Assembly: GCA_030528545.1 (NCBI GenBank)
Contig: JAUMYR010000014.1
Location: forward strand, 1 to 10,739
DNA: 10,739 nt
Direction: 5' to 3'
Source: Propionibacteriaceae bacterium
Lineage (GTDB): Bacteria > Actinomycetota > Actinomycetes > Propionibacteriales > Propionibacteriaceae
The notes beneath the pieces are model-generated. The model was given only the letters and a program-made list of their open reading frames with translations. It was not told the DNA's origin and did not search any database. Positions within the stretch are counted from its first letter, which is position 1, and each line of letters begins with the position of its first letter. A program made the translations under genes and the position numbers. This document shows, one piece after another, positions 7,130 to 10,739 of this stretch.

Positions 7130-7131
7130 GA

Positions 7132-7144
7132 CGCAATGATTGCG
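7132..7144. repeat. Palindrome across the HTH-MurA start codon
   Basis: CGCAA-tga-TTGCG is a perfect 5+5 inverted repeat whose left arm ends in the A of the ATG start codon (7136). If transcription starts at the ATG, the left arm is mostly absent from the mRNA, so any function would be as DNA, for example as an operator over the start site. A repeat this short can occur by chance. Confidence 0.3.
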
Positions 7145-8665
7145 ACACCGCAGAGCATCGGACACATGGTCAAGGAAGCCCGCACGAGGCGAGGCTGGAC
7201 GCAGCAGCAACTTGCCGAAGCCCTTGGCACCTCCCAGAGCTCGGTGCATCGCATAGAAGATGGCGCTCAGAACCTCTCGATCGGCATGATCAACCGGCTG
7301 GCGACCGCCTTAGACGCGCCGCTGATCCAGGCGGCGGGATCGGGGAAGAACCATTTCCGGATCCAGGGAGGCAAGCGGCTGAGCGGCGAGATCACGGTGC
7401 GCTCCTCCAAGAACGCCGCCGTGGCCCTGCTGTGCGCGAGCCTGCTCAACCGGGGCCGCACCGTGCTGCGTGGGATCGCCCGGATCGAGGAAGTCGACCG
7501 GCTGATCGAGGTGCTGCGCAGCATCGGCGTCGAGGTCACCTGGCTGCGCGACGACGAGGACTTAGAGATCAGGCGTCCCGGCACACTCGACCTCACCACG
7601 CTGGACCACGCGGCGGCGGTCCGGACCCGCAGCATCCTGATGTTCCTGGGGCCGCTGATGCACGAGCTCGACTCCTTCGCCTTGCCCTATGCCGGGGGAT
7701 GCGACCTCGGCCAGCGCACGGTCCACCCGCACCTCAACGCGCTGCGCCGCTTTGGGCTCGGGGTCGAGGCGAAGGACGGCGCCTATCAATGCACCAAACA
7801 CCCGGCGGCCACCCGGCGCGCCGTCACGCTGATCGAGCGCGGCGATACCGTCACCGAGAACGCGCTGATGGCCGCGGCCAGGACGCCGGGGGTCAGCGTC
7901 CTGCGCAACGCCAGCGGCAACTACATGGTCCAGGACCTATGCTTCTTCCTGCAGGCGCTGGGGGTCCAGGTCGAGGGCATCGGCACCACCACCGTCACGG
8001 TGCACGGCGTCCGCGACATCGATGTGGACGTGGAATACCACATCTCGGAGGACCCGATCGAGGCGATGAGCCTGCTCACCGCCGGCATCGTGACCAAGAG
8101 CGAGATCACGGTTCGGCGCTGCCCGATCGAGTTCCTCGAAGTGGAACTCGCGGTGCTCGCCGACATGGGCCAGGAGGTCGAGCTCTCCGAGGAATACAGC
8201 AGCCGCAACGGGCTCACCAGGCTGGTCGACATCAGGGTGATTCCCAGCGAACTCCATGCGCCCCAGGACAAGATCCACCCCATGCCCTTCCCCGGGCTGA
8301 ACATCGACAACCTGCCGTTCTTCGCGGTCATCGGCGCCTGCGCCGAAGGGGTGTCCATCATCTACGACTGGGTCTACGACAACCGGGCCATCCACCTGAT
8401 GAAACTCAACGACCTCGGGGCCAACGTCAAGATGTACGACGTCAACCGGCTGTTCGTCCAGGGCCCGACACGGTGGCGGGGCAGGCGCATCGACACTCCC
8501 CCGGCGCTGCGACCGGCGGTCTGCCTGCTGCTGGCGGCGCTGGCCGCCTCCGGCGAGACCGAACTGCGCGATGTCTACGTCATCAACCGTGGCTATGAGG
8601 ATCTGCCGACCCGGCTGGGCGGCCTCGGCGCCGAGATCAGCGTGTTCTGGGACCACGAGGACTGA
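7136..8665 (+). CDS. XRE-type HTH domain fused to a MurA-like UDP-GlcNAc 1-carboxyvinyltransferase
   Basis: Residues 8-66 form an XRE/Cro helix-turn-helix (MVKEARTRRGWTQQQLAEALGTSQSSVHRIEDG). Residues about 77-505 form a complete EPSP-synthase-type double-domain enzyme, which in MurA transfers enolpyruvyl from PEP to UDP-GlcNAc at the first committed step of peptidoglycan synthesis. Catalytic landmarks survive: Lys92-Asn93 in SSKNAA (Lys22-Asn23 of E. coli MurA); Cys189 in YAGGCDLG (Cys115, the fosfomycin target); Asp391 in GLNIDNLP, aligning with Asp305; and Arg485 in NRGYED (Arg397). The loop PMPFPGLNID differs from canonical MurA. The same fused arrangement is what I recall for the Streptomyces MurA2-like protein of about 510 residues. 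Its 509 residues fit. It may be a second MurA, an enzyme on a related nucleotide sugar, or a metabolite-sensing regulator. The promoter looks leaderless and carries candidate operators, suggesting autoregulation. Confidence 0.92.
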   Translation: MIATPQSIGHMVKEARTRRGWTQQQLAEALGTSQSSVHRIEDGAQNLSIGMINRLATALDAPLIQAAGSGKNHFRIQGGKRLSGEITVRSSKNAAVALLCASLLNRGRTVLRGIARIEEVDRLIEVLRSIGVEVTWLRDDEDLEIRRPGTLDLTTLDHAAAVRTRSILMFLGPLMHELDSFALPYAGGCDLGQRTVHPHLNALRRFGLGVEAKDGAYQCTKHPAATRRAVTLIERGDTVTENALMAAARTPGVSVLRNASGNYMVQDLCFFLQALGVQVEGIGTTTVTVHGVRDIDVDVEYHISEDPIEAMSLLTAGIVTKSEITVRRCPIEFLEVELAVLADMGQEVELSEEYSSRNGLTRLVDIRVIPSELHAPQDKIHPMPFPGLNIDNLPFFAVIGACAEGVSIIYDWVYDNRAIHLMKLNDLGANVKMYDVNRLFVQGPTRWRGRRIDTPPALRPAVCLLLAALAASGETELRDVYVINRGYEDLPTRLGGLGAEISVFWDHED

Positions 8666-8668
8666 GCC

Positions 8669-8696
8669 GGTGCCCCGGTCCCGAGGCCGGGGCATC
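8669..8696. terminator. Bidirectional terminator between the murA-like gene and pdxY
   Basis: TGCCCCGG (8671-8678) pairs perfectly with CCGGGGCA (8687-8694) around an eight-base loop, extended by a G-T and a G-C pair at the base. It lies in the 38-bp gap between convergent stops (8665 and 8704), so it can serve both genes. No T-run follows. Confidence 0.7.
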
Positions 8697-8703
8697 CATC
8701 AGC

Positions 8704-9558
8704 TCAGCACAGCCGGGTCGAAGAGAAGGTGAACCTCGGCTCGACCAGGTTCTGTTGTGCGGCGACCAGGCGCAGCTCGCGCGAACCCTCGCGGGTGGTC
8801 TGTTCCAGCACCGAATATACGATGGAGGCGGTCGCCTCAAGTGTGTGCGCCAGATCCTTGGAACGCAGCCAGTGCGCGAGGAACATGGCGGTGGTCAGGT
8901 CTCCAGAGCCGGTGAACGCGCGCTGCAGCAACGGGGTCTCGACCTGCCACACCCCGGCGTCGTTGACCGCGATCATGCGGAGGACATCGTTGGGGACGTC
9001 GTTCCCGGTGACTGAGGTGACCAGCACGACGTCTGGTCCCATGGCGCGTAGCTGCTGGGCCGCCTCGACGACCTCGGCCACTGATGAGGTCGTTCTTCCG
9101 GTCAGGAACTCCAGCTCGAAGAGGTTGGGGCTCATGATGTCGGCCGCCGGGGTGACGTGGTCCCGCATGAACTCCGGAATCCCGGGCCGGGCATAGAAAC
9201 CGCGCCCCACATCGCCCATCACCGGGTCGGCGCAGTAGATCGCGTGCGGATTGCGCCGTTTCACCAGCGCCGCGGCGTCCAGGATCACCTCACCCATCTC
9301 GGCGGCCCCCTGGTAGCCCGACAGTACGGCGTCCACCTGTGGCAGGACCTCGCGCTCGTCGATGCCCTTCACCACCTCGGCGACATCGCTCGGGGCGATG
9401 AGTGGGCCCCGCATTGAGCCATAGCTGGAGTTATTGGAGAAGTTGACGGTCAGGACCGGCCAGACATCGACGCCCAGACGTTGCAGGGGGAAGACGGCCG
9501 AGGAGTTCCCGGCATGGCCGAAAGCGACATGGGACTGAATCGAGAGTACAGCAGGCAC
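8704..9558 (-). CDS. pdxY: Pyridoxal kinase (PdxY-type)
   Basis: Cytoplasmic ribokinase-fold enzyme that phosphorylates pyridoxal with ATP in the vitamin B6 salvage pathway. It has 284 residues against 287 for E. coli PdxY, with similarity along the whole length. VLSIQSHVAFGHAGNSSAVF at residues 4-23 matches the PdxY N-terminus that binds substrate. Next come FSNNSSYG at 40-47, VLSGYQG at 78-84, YCADPVMGD at 108-116, and SPNLFELEFLTG at 143-154. The anion hole and catalytic base are in GSGD at 217-220 (Asp220; GVGD in E. coli). The start is GTG at 9558-9556. An open frame upstream to 9669 enters the divergent gene and lacks family similarity. No ribosome-binding site is visible, and CACAAT six bases before the GTG suggests a leaderless transcript. 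It converges on the murA-like gene and diverges from the phosphodiesterase gene with a 44-bp spacer. Confidence 0.93.
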   Translation of the reverse strand: MPAVLSIQSHVAFGHAGNSSAVFPLQRLGVDVWPVLTVNFSNNSSYGSMRGPLIAPSDVAEVVKGIDEREVLPQVDAVLSGYQGAAEMGEVILDAAALVKRRNPHAIYCADPVMGDVGRGFYARPGIPEFMRDHVTPAADIMSPNLFELEFLTGRTTSSVAEVVEAAQQLRAMGPDVVLVTSVTGNDVPNDVLRMIAVNDAGVWQVETPLLQRAFTGSGDLTTAMFLAHWLRSKDLAHTLEATASIVYSVLEQTTREGSRELRLVAAQQNLVEPRFTFSSTRLC

Positions 9559-9564
9559 CCGTGC

Positions 9565-9570
9565 ATTGTG
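9565..9570 (-). promoter_or_regulatory. Possible -10 box of pdxY
   Basis: CACAAT on the minus strand matches four of six bases of TATAAT and ends six bases before the GTG start at 9558. The spacing fits a leaderless transcript, but the first base departs from consensus and no clear -35 is seen. Confidence 0.35.
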
Positions 9571-9590
9571 CCACCTCGGTCTCAACCCGG

Positions 9591-9596
9591 CATACT
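9591..9596 (+). promoter_or_regulatory. Possible -10 box of the phosphodiesterase gene
   Basis: CATACT matches four of six bases of TATAAT and ends six bases before the GTG at 9603. There is no Shine-Dalgarno sequence in between, so the mRNA would begin at the start codon and probably carries rbpA as well. Confidence 0.4.
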
Positions 9597-9602
9597 TGAC
9601 CT

Positions 9603-10388
9603 GTGAGGGCCAGCGACTACGAGTTCTTCGATCCACCTTTCGCTGCGATGGCGCACCGCGGCGGGTCATTGATGGCGGACAACTTCGCCCGAGAGAACAC
9701 TCTGCATGCCTTCGCCAACGCCGTTGAACTGGGCTATCGCTACATCGAGACAGATGTCCAGGCGACCAGGGACGGCGTCCTGGTGACCTTTCACGACGAC
9801 GACCTGGAGCGGGTGAGCGGCGAAGCGGGGCAGATCAAGGACCTGACCTGGGCCGACATCCAGGCTGTCCTAGTCGGTGGGGCCGAACCGATTCCCTCCC
9901 TCGACGAGGTGCTGGACGCCTTCCCCACGCTGCGAATCAACATCGACATGAAGGCAGAAGGGACGCTGGAGCCGCTGATCGAGACGATCCGGCGGCACGG
10001 TGCCGAGAACCGGGTCTGCGTGGCGTCCTTCTCGACATCACGACTGCGCCGCTTCCGTAAGCGCACCCGCAACGCGATAGCTACGGCTGCCTCCCCCTGG
10101 GGTGTGGGAGTGGCTTGCCTGGCACCCATGACGATTCCTCGCTTCCACTCCCCCGCACCGGTCTGGCAGATGCCCCTCAGCACCATCGTCGCCGGGTGCG
10201 AGATTCGGCTGTTCGGCACCCGCATGTTGAATGAACTGCATAGACTGGGCAAACGGGTACACATCTGGACGATTGACGACGCCGAGACGATGCACCGGCT
10301 GATTGATGTCGGGGTCGACGGGATCGTCACGGATCGTCCGGATACGCTGCGTGAGGTGTTACTCGCTCGCGGGATGTGGTTCGAATAG
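9603..10388 (+). CDS. Glycerophosphodiester phosphodiesterase (cytoplasmic, UgpQ/GDPD type)
   Basis: Hydrolyses glycerophosphodiesters from lipid turnover to glycerol 3-phosphate and an alcohol, using a TIM-barrel fold and a divalent metal. It has 261 residues and no signal peptide, so the short cytoplasmic form is expected. Catalytic residues are visible in order: His18-Arg19 (AHRGG), Glu31 (ENTLHAF), Glu49 and Asp51 (ETDV), and His64 (FHDDDLERVSG). The later barrel strands are represented by NIDMKAE, VHIWTIDD and GVDGIVTDRPD, the last two being hallmarks of the family C-terminus. The start is GTG at 9603. A -10-like CATACT six bases upstream and the absence of a ribosome-binding site point to leaderless translation. 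rbpA follows after 17 bp, an arrangement I recall from other actinobacteria (for example near SCO1421). The native substrate cannot be told from sequence. Confidence 0.9.
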   Translation: MRASDYEFFDPPFAAMAHRGGSLMADNFARENTLHAFANAVELGYRYIETDVQATRDGVLVTFHDDDLERVSGEAGQIKDLTWADIQAVLVGGAEPIPSLDEVLDAFPTLRINIDMKAEGTLEPLIETIRRHGAENRVCVASFSTSRLRRFRKRTRNAIATAASPWGVGVACLAPMTIPRFHSPAPVWQMPLSTIVAGCEIRLFGTRMLNELHRLGKRVHIWTIDDAETMHRLIDVGVDGIVTDRPDTLREVLLARGMWFE

Positions 10389-10394
10389 CAGGTT

Positions 10395-10400
10395 AGGAGG
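10395..10400 (+). promoter_or_regulatory. Ribosome-binding site of rbpA
   Basis: AGGAGG, a full Shine-Dalgarno core, lies five bases before the ATG at 10406 and fixes the rbpA start. It contrasts with the upstream phosphodiesterase gene, which has no such site. Confidence 0.85.
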
Positions 10401-10405
10401 CGGCC

Positions 10406-10739
10406 ATGGCAGACCGGGCTCTGCGAGGCGCTGGTCTCGGTGCCAAGAGTTTCGAAGACGAAGAAGGGATCGAGTTCGCCGCACGTCAACTCATCGGTTT
10501 TGACTGCCCAACAGGGCACCACTTCGACATCACCTTCTCGGTCGAGGCCGATCTCCCGACCGAATGGGAATGCCCTCGTTGCGGCAAACCGGCGGTTCGC
10601 TCTGACGGCGTAACCGGAGAGGAGAAGCCGACCAAACCCGCTCGTACCCACTGGGACATGCTGCGGGAGCGCCGCTCGATTCCGGAACTGGAAGAACTGC
10701 TCGCCGAACAGCTCGACAAGCTGCGCACCGACGAGTTCT
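10406..10739 (+). CDS. rbpA: RNA polymerase-binding protein RbpA (3' end beyond right edge)
   Basis: Binds the beta subunit and the principal sigma factor and stabilises open-promoter complexes; it is essential or growth-limiting in mycobacteria and Streptomyces. The visible 111 residues compare with about 124 in S. coelicolor, so only a short tail is missing. The N-terminal MADRALRGAGLGAKSFEDE is the family opening. The core domain carries Cys34 and His38 (CPTGHHF) and Cys56-Cys59 (CPRCG), resembling the zinc site of the Streptomyces protein; M. tuberculosis RbpA lacks this full set. A basic linker (about 72-80, KPTKPAR) leads into the sigma-interacting THWDMLRERRSIPELEELL at 81-99. The start is ATG at 10406 after AGGAGG. 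It is probably cotranscribed with the preceding phosphodiesterase gene, and a promoter inside that gene cannot be excluded. Confidence 0.95.
   Translation, partial: MADRALRGAGLGAKSFEDEEGIEFAARQLIGFDCPTGHHFDITFSVEADLPTEWECPRCGKPAVRSDGVTGEEKPTKPARTHWDMLRERRSIPELEELLAEQLDKLRTDEF

Noticed and set aside
7432..8598. Long plus-strand open frame inside the HTH-MurA gene
   Set aside because: Arg/Gly/Pro/His-rich composition typical of a shifted frame in high-GC coding DNA; the overlapping frame encodes a clear enzyme.
7937..8695. 252-residue minus-strand open frame opposite the HTH-MurA gene
   Set aside because: Antisense of the enzyme, with Asp/Val/Gln-rich low-information composition and no recognisable domain.
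9559..9669. N-terminal extension of pdxY to 9669
   Set aside because: It would overlap the divergent phosphodiesterase gene and adds a basic stretch absent from pyridoxal kinases; GTG at 9558 gives the normal length.

Overview
The window is high-GC, tightly packed DNA from an actinobacterium. The evidence is an RbpA gene (an Actinomycetota-specific RNA polymerase factor), a dihydrolipoamide dehydrogenase very like the mycobacterial type, an XRE-HTH/MurA fusion of the kind I recall from Streptomyces, frequent GTG starts and several apparently leaderless promoters. A member of the Propionibacteriales or a related order would fit, but the genus cannot be fixed from the sequence alone.

Left part (about 1-5530, all minus strand): a sugar-uptake operon read right to left. 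A clear promoter (TTGACC, 18-bp spacer, TAGAAT) followed at the start site by a perfect LacI-type palindrome (TGAAACGTTTCA) drives rhaT (double ATPase), rhaP and rhaQ (permeases), rhaS (lipoprotein sugar-binding protein), rhaM (L-rhamnose mutarotase) and a 6-phosphofructokinase-family gene cut by the left edge. The first four genes overlap by 1 or 4 bases. The system should import L-rhamnose and interconvert its anomers; the isomerase, kinase and aldolase are not in the window. Two features stand out. rhaS carries a one-base deletion that breaks its frame at about residue 235, and the phosphofructokinase has GGGGT where the family usually has GGDG(S/T).

Middle part (5609-8696): a large nested hairpin terminator separates the rha promoter from lpd (minus strand). 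lpd is divergent from a plus-strand gene for a MurA-type enolpyruvyl transferase with an N-terminal helix-turn-helix domain. Their 53-bp shared spacer holds TANNNT -10 boxes placed so that both transcripts would begin at the start codon. It also holds an inverted repeat, and a second one spans the murA-like start codon; both are candidate operators for the HTH domain.

Right part (8697-10739): a pyridoxal kinase (minus strand) converges on the murA-like gene across a GC-rich hairpin and diverges, again from a very short spacer, from a glycerophosphodiester phosphodiesterase gene. That gene is followed after 17 bp by rbpA, which runs off the right edge nearly complete. I saw no tRNA, rRNA, CRISPR array, insertion sequence or phage gene, and no undescribed multi-gene system. 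There is no gene-free stretch longer than 300 bases; the longest is 5458-5681.
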